Assembly (NCBI GenBank): GCA_023515795.1
Contig: JALGPX010000018.1
Location: 64,609 to 128,608, forward strand
DNA length: 64,000 nucleotides
Direction: 5' to 3'
Origin: Amoeboaphelidium occidentale
Lineage: Eukaryota; Aphelidiomycota; Aphelidea
Made by a program: the position numbers and the translations under genes. Below, piece by piece: positions 8,492 through 16,137 of the stretch. Under the pieces are notes generated by a model. That model worked only from the letters and a program-made list of their open reading frames with translations, searched no databases and had not been told where the DNA came from. The number at the start of each line of letters is the position of its first letter. The first letter of the stretch is position 1.

Positions 8492-9625
8492 ATGGGAAAG
8501 AAAAAAGGTGTTAAAATGCCATTGGGCGAGTTTCTTGGCGATGCTGCAAAAGCGTCATGGGCTGATGAAGCTGTTGAGTTGCCAGATATGCCAGTTAGTT
8601 CATCAGGTGGTGGGGATGGTGCTTTTGGTGGTTCTGGTGGCGAGTACAGCAGATCTGATTATGGTCATCGTCAAGATCGCGATCGTGGTTACTCACAGGA
8701 AAGAAGACCGCGTATGGAAAGAGAAAAGAAGCCTCTGCCTACGCATCCACCGTATTGTGCTTTTGTTGGTAATTTGAGTATTGACGCTACAGAGCAGGAT
8801 GTTTCTGAATTCTTTGTTAACTCAAAGAGTGTCAGGATTATCAGGGATTTCGATAAAAGATCAAAGGGATTTGGTTATGTTGAATTTGAGACTTTGGATG
8901 AATTGAAGGTGGCTTTGGAGAAGGATGGTGTGGAAATGATGGGAAGAATGTTAAGGTTGGATGTTGCTGAGGGGCAGAGGGATCAGAATAGGCCTATAGA
9001 AAGGAGACAAGACAGAGAATATCAGCCACGTCGTCAAGAAGAACCTGAAGAAGTTTTGCCTTCTAATTGGAGAAGGGCTGAACCTGTTGCTCCATCTGCT
9101 CCATCAAGAAGTACTTTTACTCCAAGAGATAGAGAAAGAGACAATGGTACAACAACAACAAGCTTTGGTGGAAGAAAGGATTTTGGTAGCCGAGACAGAG
9201 GAGACAGAAACGCGCCATTTGAACGAAAGCAATACTCTGATCGTCCATCTTTTGGTGGTCAAGGTGCAGCAGCTGCAAGTGGTGAAGGGCGTCCAGAAAG
9301 GCGTGGTCCTTCTTCTTATAATGATGGGCCTAGACCAAGACGAAACGATGAGAGAGATGTTGATTTTTCTGCGTTTGGTGCCAGAAGAATGCAGGCAGCA
9401 GATGCTAAGCCCGCTGTAGATGCTAAACCTGCTCCTGTTCCTGCTCCTGCTGCTTCTAAAAGCAATCCGTTTGGTAGTGCAAGAGCAGTTGACACGAACA
9501 GTAAATTAAGAACACAATCAACTGAGACAAAGCCAAGAGAAAAGAAGGAAGCATCTACTACTGCTACTGCTACTGGCGGTGCTGCTGCTAATCCATGGGG
9601 AAACTTTAGAAGAAATCAAGAATAA
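8492..9625 (+). CDS. TIF3: Translation initiation factor eIF4B (Sce3/Tif3 type)
   Basis: ATG at 8492 gives MGKKKGVKMPLGEFLGD followed by SWADEAVELPDMP, the N-terminal signature of fungal eIF4B. An RRM spans about residues 85-165, with RNP2 CAFVGNLSI and RNP1 KGFGYVEF. A long Arg/Asp/Gly-rich tail follows, with repeated RDR/RPSF stretches typical of eIF4B RNA-binding repeats, then Ala/Pro/Lys-rich segments and the C-terminal PWGNFRRNQE. The length, 377 residues, is close to S. pombe Sce3. eIF4B stimulates the eIF4A helicase and mRNA loading on the 40S subunit. The in-frame codons upstream of this ATG are not needed for the family match. Confidence 0.88.
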   Translation: MGKKKGVKMPLGEFLGDAAKASWADEAVELPDMPVSSSGGGDGAFGGSGGEYSRSDYGHRQDRDRGYSQERRPRMEREKKPLPTHPPYCAFVGNLSIDATEQDVSEFFVNSKSVRIIRDFDKRSKGFGYVEFETLDELKVALEKDGVEMMGRMLRLDVAEGQRDQNRPIERRQDREYQPRRQEEPEEVLPSNWRRAEPVAPSAPSRSTFTPRDRERDNGTTTTSFGGRKDFGSRDRGDRNAPFERKQYSDRPSFGGQGAAAASGEGRPERRGPSSYNDGPRPRRNDERDVDFSAFGARRMQAADAKPAVDAKPAPVPAPAASKSNPFGSARAVDTNSKLRTQSTETKPREKKEASTTATATGGAAANPWGNFRRNQE

Positions 9626-9800
9626 TAACTGGCCCGTCGCTACAGGATTACTTCAAATAAAATCCAAATCTTACTTAGAAGAGCGCTACACGAATCGCAT
9701 GATTTCTCGGCTACGCTGGCGGAGACTGTACAAGTAAATATGCAAACATAATCACCTGTCTTTAACCACCAATTAAATTTTGCAGTTAGCTGACGAAACA

Positions 9801-10080
9801 TCATGCACGATTCTTCCTGGAGATCGCAAGCGGCCTTTTACCACCATTTGCATTCAAATCCAAGAAAACGCGTCTGATATTTCGAGCAGCGTTAATGTCC
9901 CTGTTCCAAACAGTTAAGCAATCTAAATTACAGATTTTAACCGCCCAAAACTTGCTGTTTCAACTCATGCAAACAGAATGAACATAACATTGCAGGGTTC
10001 AGAGCGAGCTAGATATACCCCCTTTAAGAAAGCGCATTCGCACTCCAGCTCGCAGCATGTAGACGCTTGAGCTGGGGCTC
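9801..10080 (-). pseudogene. Fanzor (eukaryotic TnpB-like nuclease) relic, C-terminal part
   Basis: Read on the minus strand, three blocks appear in the right order for the end of a Fanzor/TnpB RuvC nuclease. WSANAL at 10030-10047 resembles the RuvC-II neighbourhood. CSFC at 9973-9984 is the first half of the CxxC..CxxC finger. Then VKICNLDCLTVWNRDINAAR and NI follow. NRDINAARNI (9876-9905) is the diagnostic RuvC-III motif NRDxNAAxNI. A stop at 9801-9803 ends the frame 39 residues after it. A TGA near 9960-9962 and a frame change separate the finger halves, and more stops lie upstream, so it is decayed. No catalytic N-terminal half fits before the GT15 gene at 10113. No element ends or guide-RNA region could be identified. 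Confidence 0.75.
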
Positions 10081-10112
10081 TGCGCGATAAATTCTTCGAA
10101 TTTCGAGATTGA

Positions 10113-11087
10113 ATGCTTTTGAGGTCGAAATTTAACTTTTTGGTGGCGATTATTGTATTTAATTTAATCCTATTCTTATGTTTTATCTTCTTGCCAGCGT
10201 ATGGCGTGGAGTATGAAAGTTCTGCGGTGCTTTACTTGGCTGCTCCGGAAAGGGACACTGAGCTAAGGTTCTCTCTAGTCTTTCTATATTTCAATTACTT
10301 CTTTTGGCATGGGAAATATCCCGTGTACTTATTCCATGGAACTGATCACCGTGTGGACCTCTCTTGGCTGTCTCAATTGATGGATATTCGTTTCATTCAT
10401 CTGAAGCATTGGGAATCGGAACCTCTAAACTTAAAAATTCCAAAAGTATACAAGGGATTTAGCATAGATTATCGAAGAATGTGTTACTTTTGGGCATATG
10501 GGCTATATCAGTACGATGAGATTAAGAACTTGAAGAAGTATATGCGACTAGACACAGATTCCTTCATCTTAACTCCAATGCTTTCAGATCCATTGGTAGA
10601 CTGTAAATGGTATTGCTATCGTTTGGTTTCCAAGGACGCTTATTACACGACTGAGGGTCTATACGATCGCGTCAAAGAGTTTGCTTTAAGGAATCGTTAC
10701 GATATTACGCACCTGAAACAGTTCGAGGCTGAAGGTGAATACAACCTGGAAATTTATTACAACAACTTTGAAGTATCAAGAGTTGATACATGGAATAGCA
10801 CAGAGTATCAAGAAATATTTGATGCTGTTAAGGATGGTATCTTTACAAAGAGATGGGGTGATGCTCCTATCAAGACGCTTGCATTACAGATATTGCGTTC
10901 AAGAGGCGAGGACGAAGTAACTGACGTGCAGCTTTTGGCTGATTTCAGCTATGCACATCAGAGCTTGTTTTTGTGTGTTCGAGATATCATTATCTTCTTG
11001 ATACTTTTGGCGCTTTCAGGGGTGATCATGTGGCAACGCCTCCTTTTTGCTTTCCATCGTAACATCACTGGGAAATCGATTGCTTGA
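10113..11087 (+). CDS. GT15 (KRE2/MNT1-like) mannosyltransferase
   Basis: 324 residues from ATG 10113. Residues 8-30 are a single membrane anchor, giving a type II Golgi topology. Family landmarks: RRMCYFWAYGLYQY, YMRLDTDSFIL, YYNNFEVSR (the N-N-F-E block that carries the catalytic Glu in Kre2p) and KRWGDAPIKTLAL (the R-W-G-D-A-P block). GT15 enzymes add alpha-1,2-mannose to N- and O-glycans and are typical of fungal cell-wall building. The stretch equivalent to R-V-E-P is RLDT here, so it is divergent. Unusually, a second hydrophobic segment (VRDIIIFLILLALSGVIMW) lies at the C-terminus. The next gene starts 19 nt after the stop. Confidence 0.8.
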   Translation: MLLRSKFNFLVAIIVFNLILFLCFIFLPAYGVEYESSAVLYLAAPERDTELRFSLVFLYFNYFFWHGKYPVYLFHGTDHRVDLSWLSQLMDIRFIHLKHWESEPLNLKIPKVYKGFSIDYRRMCYFWAYGLYQYDEIKNLKKYMRLDTDSFILTPMLSDPLVDCKWYCYRLVSKDAYYTTEGLYDRVKEFALRNRYDITHLKQFEAEGEYNLEIYYNNFEVSRVDTWNSTEYQEIFDAVKDGIFTKRWGDAPIKTLALQILRSRGEDEVTDVQLLADFSYAHQSLFLCVRDIIIFLILLALSGVIMWQRLLFAFHRNITGKSIA

Positions 11088-11106
11088 AGCAGACTTTGTA
11101 TTACTA

Positions 11107-12249
11107 ATGATATCAAAAATATTCTACTTTTTATTATTTCTGGAAGTATTCCTACAACTCGGCGTGAACTGCACGGCTGTTAGCCTTGTTTCTTCTGTTG
11201 CGCATCAGAAGTTGTCGCCACGATATTCCTCTTCGCGAAGATCAACATTAACAAGATTTCAACCTGATACCAATAGTGGAAGAGATGTTTGCCGGCTGTC
11301 TACAATTAACAGTCAAAACGGCAACGCTGTTGACGCTTTCAAATGTGTTCAAGAGGAAACGAACGAAAATCGAGAAAGGTTCATTAAAGAATTACTTGAG
11401 ACTGAAGCCAGTCATAGTAAACTAGCTGCGAATGCCAGGAATTTGAAGAATCTGCTGCTGGAAATATTCCTTCTTTATGAGTTTTTCCATCTCAGCCCTG
11501 TCAGGAGTATCATTGCGTATCTTGGAGCAGTTCCATTCTACAAGGCTCATGAGGCGATATCAGCTTTACCGAATACTGTTGTGGCAGATATTTTGAGTGG
11601 CACTGTGGCGAGAAAGACTGCTATTGCTCTTACAAAGGCACAGATATTTTGGAATGGTTTCTTGATGCAATTCTCTACAGATCCTGTAGAGTCTGGAAGA
11701 TTCTTTTTTATTGGTAAAGTAGTGTATGATTATCTTGTGAAACATTACAGAGATGCAAAGAAGTGGTTTCACGCTTTACTTACAAGATACCAAGCACGTT
11801 TTATTATTGAAGGCTATTTCTTACCTTTCATGCGAGCCCATAGTTCAAACTACAAGAAGAACGGTGGCGCAGAAAGTCAAAATATTGAAGTCAGGACTAA
11901 GAAGCAAGATATGGATAATGTTGAGATTATGGTTCTATGGTTCAGGAATCGAGCTGTTTTGAAGAGTTTCATTGCAGAACTCAAAGAAAAGCTGTCCCGA
12001 GTCAAATCTGGTCTACTGAAAACCGCAAGTGTACTAAAGAAGTATGGTCCACTGATTGCGTTTACTGCTACTACATACAGAATATTCTTTGTACGTGACC
12101 ACTCCGAGTTTGTTTTCATTGCTTCTTTGGCGATGCTGCGATTTGTGGACGTGATCGACTATCTCGAACATGAAAAGGAACAAAGTCATCGATTTGATGA
12201 CGATGAGTATGAGCACGATCATGAAGATCGCAAAAAGTCTCCGCCATAA
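11107..12249 (+). CDS. Unassigned secretory/membrane protein with helical body
   Basis: The ATG at 11107 gives 380 residues and places a hydrophobic start (ISKIFYFLLFLEVFLQLGV) at the N-terminus, a signal peptide or anchor. An in-frame extension upstream would overlap the GT15 gene. A basic low-complexity stretch (YSSSRRSTLTRF) is followed by a mostly helical body (NLLLEIFLLYEFFHLSPVRS; LRFVDVIDYLEHEKEQ) and an acidic/His tail, DDDEYEHDHEDRKKSPP. I recognise no family. A shortened copy of its middle and 3' end occurs downstream at 13213-13395, so the gene was duplicated at least once. Confidence 0.6.
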   Translation: MISKIFYFLLFLEVFLQLGVNCTAVSLVSSVAHQKLSPRYSSSRRSTLTRFQPDTNSGRDVCRLSTINSQNGNAVDAFKCVQEETNENRERFIKELLETEASHSKLAANARNLKNLLLEIFLLYEFFHLSPVRSIIAYLGAVPFYKAHEAISALPNTVVADILSGTVARKTAIALTKAQIFWNGFLMQFSTDPVESGRFFFIGKVVYDYLVKHYRDAKKWFHALLTRYQARFIIEGYFLPFMRAHSSNYKKNGGAESQNIEVRTKKQDMDNVEIMVLWFRNRAVLKSFIAELKEKLSRVKSGLLKTASVLKKYGPLIAFTATTYRIFFVRDHSEFVFIASLAMLRFVDVIDYLEHEKEQSHRFDDDEYEHDHEDRKKSPP

Positions 12250-12433
12250 AAAATTCAACTGAAATCGATGTCTTTACACCTTCTGTCCTCTTAAAAGAGT
12301 CCATCAGGCATCCTGTCACATTCGGCACATCTTAACAATTGTATAAAGATTCCTTACCTAAAAATTAATCTTGTTATAAAATCAATTAGGAATTTATAAG
12401 TAGCTTTTATTGCAAGGTGGTGAACCCAGTTTG
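12250..12433. other. Convergent intergenic spacer
   Basis: 184 nt between two convergent stop codons. It presumably holds both 3' ends. The minus-strand frame extending through it has no family features. Confidence 0.3.
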
Positions 12434-13069
12434 TCAAGTACTAGCCAACTTCACCGTTTCGTTTTTGTAATCAATTTCGATTTTAGCTCTAGATTTCTGA
12501 AAAAACGATGCTCCGAGCACATTCATATCAGAAAAATGCTTATCCGAAGGGCTAAGATTAGACATATACATGACATCGCCAATTTGAACTCGAAATGACT
12601 CGGGAATATTTTCCTTAAACCCAAGGGCAAAAGCAGCTTCTTGGCAAATGTAAACATGAGGGGACCCTGTATCAACGAAGAATATCATATTCAACTTGAT
12701 CTTCTTCACCGGCGACTCGACCACAAGAGAAACAAATGGTCTCGAATGAGGTCCAAATAACATCCCGTCAACCGAGAACTTTGATTCCAGATGAGCAGAA
12801 GCAGGACCGAGGTAAGCGACATTCAGGGCTGTAGCAATAGATTCATGAAGATCCTTCGACTTAACGTCTAGAAGCATAATTTCATTCGAGGAAGGCTTCA
12901 GATATTTTCGAGGCTCAACCAGGTCCAAATCCCAACCGTTCATTCGAATTTCTTCCAATAAAGTCGTTGCTTTATCCGTCAATATACCCAAATCGGGATG
13001 TTTATCAGCTAGTTTGCTGATCTGATCTCGTAATGAGCCAAGTTCTTTAAGTTTGGCTTCACGATCCAT
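12434..13069 (-). CDS. Retropepsin-fold aspartyl protease-like ORF
   Basis: ATG at 13067-13069 gives 211 residues. An N-terminal coiled coil (LKELGSLRDQISKLADK) is followed by a retropepsin-like domain: FFVDTGSPHVYI contains the D-T-G active-site triad, and NVLGASFFQKSRAKIEID matches the closing hydrophobic-G-A block. Such single-lobe proteases occur in Ddi1-like host proteins and in LTR-type elements. No reverse transcriptase, integrase or long terminal repeat is seen nearby, so a host-side or domesticated copy is the simpler reading. It sits between the unassigned secretory gene and the broken copy of that gene. Confidence 0.6.
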   Translation of the reverse strand: MDREAKLKELGSLRDQISKLADKHPDLGILTDKATTLLEEIRMNGWDLDLVEPRKYLKPSSNEIMLLDVKSKDLHESIATALNVAYLGPASAHLESKFSVDGMLFGPHSRPFVSLVVESPVKKIKLNMIFFVDTGSPHVYICQEAAFALGFKENIPESFRVQIGDVMYMSNLSPSDKHFSDMNVLGASFFQKSRAKIEIDYKNETVKLAST

Positions 13070-13212
13070 TTTTCGCAAGAATTGTTTCAAGAAAATTCGA
13101 AGTGCTCCCTTTTCAATTTAGTGTGAATTGCACCTAAACAAGCCAATTTAGGACTGATTTCACACATGTATAGTCATAGCTGGAAACTCACATCAAGGTG
13201 ACCCACAAGAAA

Positions 13213-13395
13213 ATGCAGACCACAGCCACAGGTGAAGATGAACAGGCTGTAATTCAAGATCTATTTGAACAACTTCTGGATATATTTTATGATCTTTTTA
13301 ATTTGACACCAAACAAGCGATATTACTTCTTATGAGCATGAAGATCGCAAAAAGTCTCCGCAATAATCCCCGCAATAAAAGCTTCAACTTCATTT
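13213..13395 (+). pseudogene. Truncated copy of the secretory gene at 11107-12249
   Basis: A 40-codon frame from ATG 13213 reads ..FEQLLDIFYDLFNLTP.., matching LLLEIFLLYEFFHLSP of the upstream gene. It stops at 13333-13335. Directly after, GAAGATCGCAAAAAGTCTCC repeats the last coding bases of that gene (about 12222-12244), followed by a stop and a similar 3' flank. The segment thus joins the middle and the 3' end of a gene copy, with most of the body deleted. It may be transcribed, but is unlikely to give a working protein. Confidence 0.6.
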
Positions 13396-13468
13396 CATAA
13401 GCCACACGCGGATCACACACATTGAGGGGCTTTTTCACAATTTTTCCCGTGTACGATTTGTAATCGCA

Positions 13469-16099
13469 ATGACAATCTCAGACGACGAAGAATATCTCTC
13501 CTCTGACCCGTTATCAGAGACCATGAAGGCTCCTGTTGGTTTGGAACCTGCATACACTCCTGGCAAAAGAAGGTGTTGCTTGTTGACCTCGATTATTTTG
13601 ATGACAGTCGGGGCTTTGGCTGTGGTTATTGGTATCGTGTGCTTGGTGGTTCTGCCTTCGTATGTTTCTGAGCAAGTTCGTAGCAAGGTTGTTATTGATT
13701 CCACTGAACACTCTGAGTTTTATACAATCAAGTCAAACACTTATGATGGCGCAGCAGCAAAGTACAACAAGATGTATTTCTACGATATTCAGAATCCTTC
13801 TGAATTCCTGTCAAAGAATACAAAGCCAAAGTTTGTTGAGCGTGGTCCTTATGTGTTTCGCGAGTATTACTCTAGAAACAACTTCAACTTTTCTCAAGAT
13901 GGTACATTGATGTCTTACTCTGACACAGTTCAACAACAGTTCGTTCCGGAATTATCTAATGGTTCTTTGGATGATATTTTGAACATTGTTAATTTGCCGT
14001 ACGTAAAAGTTATGTCTGCTGTTGGTGGTGAGAAGAATGTTATGGCTGCTACAGGTCCAAAAGTTTTCGTAATGACAATTAATGCCTTCAAGGAACAGAT
14101 GGTCCCCGCTGTGAAAGCTGCTGCTGCGGCTACCGCGATCAAGACTGCTGTTGATAAGCTGGGTTTCTTGAATGGTGGTAAGGAGTGGTTGATCAGCAAA
14201 ATGGGCGGATCTTGTCCAAGAAACGATTGTACTTTCATCACTACTCCTTTTGGTCGTAAGTATAGAATCTTCTTGAATACAACTCTTTGTTCATGCTTGG
14301 ACTGTGGCTGTGAAGCTGACATTATTTCCAAAGAACAGATGATGTTTATGATGAACGAAACAGATCCTTATTCGTTTATGAACAGTGAGCAGGACAAGGG
14401 CGTAAATTATTGGTTACCTTGGAGCACATACTACGCTGATTCTTACAAGAAAATGTTGATGGAGTACTACGGTTTGACGGACAGACAATTCAACAAGTTG
14501 CAAGGTTGGTTGTCTAATGCAGCAAACAGTGATATTGTAAGAGACGGCGTATTCAAAGAACTGAAAGGAACATTCGCAGTTAACAGTTGGGACGATTTGG
14601 TTTATCGTCAATGGATTGCTGGCGATGTTATTGGTACTCTACAAAAGCTTGAAAACAAGGTTGTTTCATTGAATCCAGCATTGCCTCCAGAGTTTCCGTT
14701 TGCTCAAGAATGGATTGAAAAAACTGGTCAAGCAGACAAGCTTGCTAGCATGCCTTGGTCTTTGCAAGGTGTTGATTGCATTTATCAGATTTTGAGAAGT
14801 AACGAAAGCTGGGCAATGGAGTACTTTTTCAATCTATCGATTCAACGTCCAGGCAAAGCCGAGTTGTTTATTAAACCTAGTTTGGATGTCGTTCCTACAG
14901 ATATGACTTTTGAGAAATGCTGGACTGCTGAGCAACTTGGAAACCAGGGCGCTTTGGACTTGTTGAGAGTTTACTTTGACTACGTAACAAACAACTTGGC
15001 CTATCCTCAGTTCAAGGAAGTTGCAGATAAAGCTGGCTTAGTCATTCGTAGATCTGTCAGAGAAATTGTTCTTGGCGCTCCTGAGCCTTTGTTGCAGCTT
15101 GTTCTTGAACCATCCGATCCGAGATTTGGTCAGTCATCTTATTTGAAACATGATGAAGACCTTTCTGGCCCTTCAATGTGTCATGCATCTATTGATGTAG
15201 AAAACGATTTTACTTCTTGCAGGCAGATCAGAACTTTGGCTGCTAACGGCACTATGCTTAAGACTTATGAGAGGTCTCCTAGTGTTTACTACACCGGATC
15301 GAACGATTCATCGCTTGTTAATCAGTACAAAGCTCTTAACGGATATACTACAATTGAAAATGTTTTCTTAAACAATGACATGAAGATTGATGGAGGAGCA
15401 AAAGACATCCTTGGCAGTGTACAGTATGGATTTTCAGACGGTATGACTTTCCCTCCTTTGAATACAGTCAATAAGGACAGCAGAGTTTCTATTCTGGTCA
15501 CTCCTTTTACCGCATCTTTGACATTCAAATATGAAGGGAATACTAATGATTTGCATGGGCTAGATTTGATGCGCTTCCGTGTTGAAAGCAGCCAGTTCAG
15601 TCCGAGCAGAAGCGATGCAGCCTTATTCGATATGACATTTTCTGATACTCCTGCTGGTGTTTTAAATATTACAGAACCAAGAAACTTCAGAGTCTTTGCA
15701 TCTCTACCACATTTCTTGGGCTATGAACAAAACTTTGAGGCATTTGACGGAATCGGAGCTGCTGATAAAAATCTTCATGACAGTTATCTTGATATTGAAC
15801 CAATTACTGGAAAAGCTATGAGAGTTGCGATTCGAGCTCAGGTTGTTGCTTCGACCACGTCGGCAGATTATTCTGTGTTCTTCCCAAATGTCTACAAGGC
15901 CGAGTACCTTCCTGTATATTGGCAAGAGATTACCGGAGAGGCATCTCCTCAACAAGCTGCATTAGTTACTGGTCAGGTGTATACCGGATACTTCTTGGGT
16001 TCCACTGGTGCAATCATTTCAATTTCTGTAGGTGCTGCCCTTTTGATTATCGGAATCGCGTTGTATGTGGTCAAGGTTAGAAGAAACAGAAAGATTTGA
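13469..16099 (+). CDS. CD36/LIMP-2-family scavenger receptor, long form
   Basis: 876 residues from ATG 13469. Topology is that of CD36: a short cytosolic tail, first membrane helix about residues 38-64, a large luminal/extracellular domain and a last helix near 845-868, then VKVRRNRKI. Conserved blocks: KPKFVERGPYVFREY early; DGMTFPP, FRVFASLPHFLGYE and SYLDIEPITGKAMRVAIRAQ late. Many N-glycosylation sequons are present. CD36/LIMP-2 proteins bind lipids and ligands at the plasma membrane or lysosome. Animal members have about 470-480 residues; this one has an extra ~350 in mid-ectodomain, including a Cys-rich CSCLDCGCEAD. The long Dictyostelium LIMP-2 homologue comes to mind. AATAAA follows the stop. 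Confidence 0.85.
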   Translation: MTISDDEEYLSSDPLSETMKAPVGLEPAYTPGKRRCCLLTSIILMTVGALAVVIGIVCLVVLPSYVSEQVRSKVVIDSTEHSEFYTIKSNTYDGAAAKYNKMYFYDIQNPSEFLSKNTKPKFVERGPYVFREYYSRNNFNFSQDGTLMSYSDTVQQQFVPELSNGSLDDILNIVNLPYVKVMSAVGGEKNVMAATGPKVFVMTINAFKEQMVPAVKAAAAATAIKTAVDKLGFLNGGKEWLISKMGGSCPRNDCTFITTPFGRKYRIFLNTTLCSCLDCGCEADIISKEQMMFMMNETDPYSFMNSEQDKGVNYWLPWSTYYADSYKKMLMEYYGLTDRQFNKLQGWLSNAANSDIVRDGVFKELKGTFAVNSWDDLVYRQWIAGDVIGTLQKLENKVVSLNPALPPEFPFAQEWIEKTGQADKLASMPWSLQGVDCIYQILRSNESWAMEYFFNLSIQRPGKAELFIKPSLDVVPTDMTFEKCWTAEQLGNQGALDLLRVYFDYVTNNLAYPQFKEVADKAGLVIRRSVREIVLGAPEPLLQLVLEPSDPRFGQSSYLKHDEDLSGPSMCHASIDVENDFTSCRQIRTLAANGTMLKTYERSPSVYYTGSNDSSLVNQYKALNGYTTIENVFLNNDMKIDGGAKDILGSVQYGFSDGMTFPPLNTVNKDSRVSILVTPFTASLTFKYEGNTNDLHGLDLMRFRVESSQFSPSRSDAALFDMTFSDTPAGVLNITEPRNFRVFASLPHFLGYEQNFEAFDGIGAADKNLHDSYLDIEPITGKAMRVAIRAQVVASTTSADYSVFFPNVYKAEYLPVYWQEITGEASPQQAALVTGQVYTGYFLGSTGAIISISVGAALLIIGIALYVVKVRRNRKI

Positions 16100-16137
16100 G
16101 CGTAATGAATAAAAAACTAATGCCAAAGTATTGTAAT

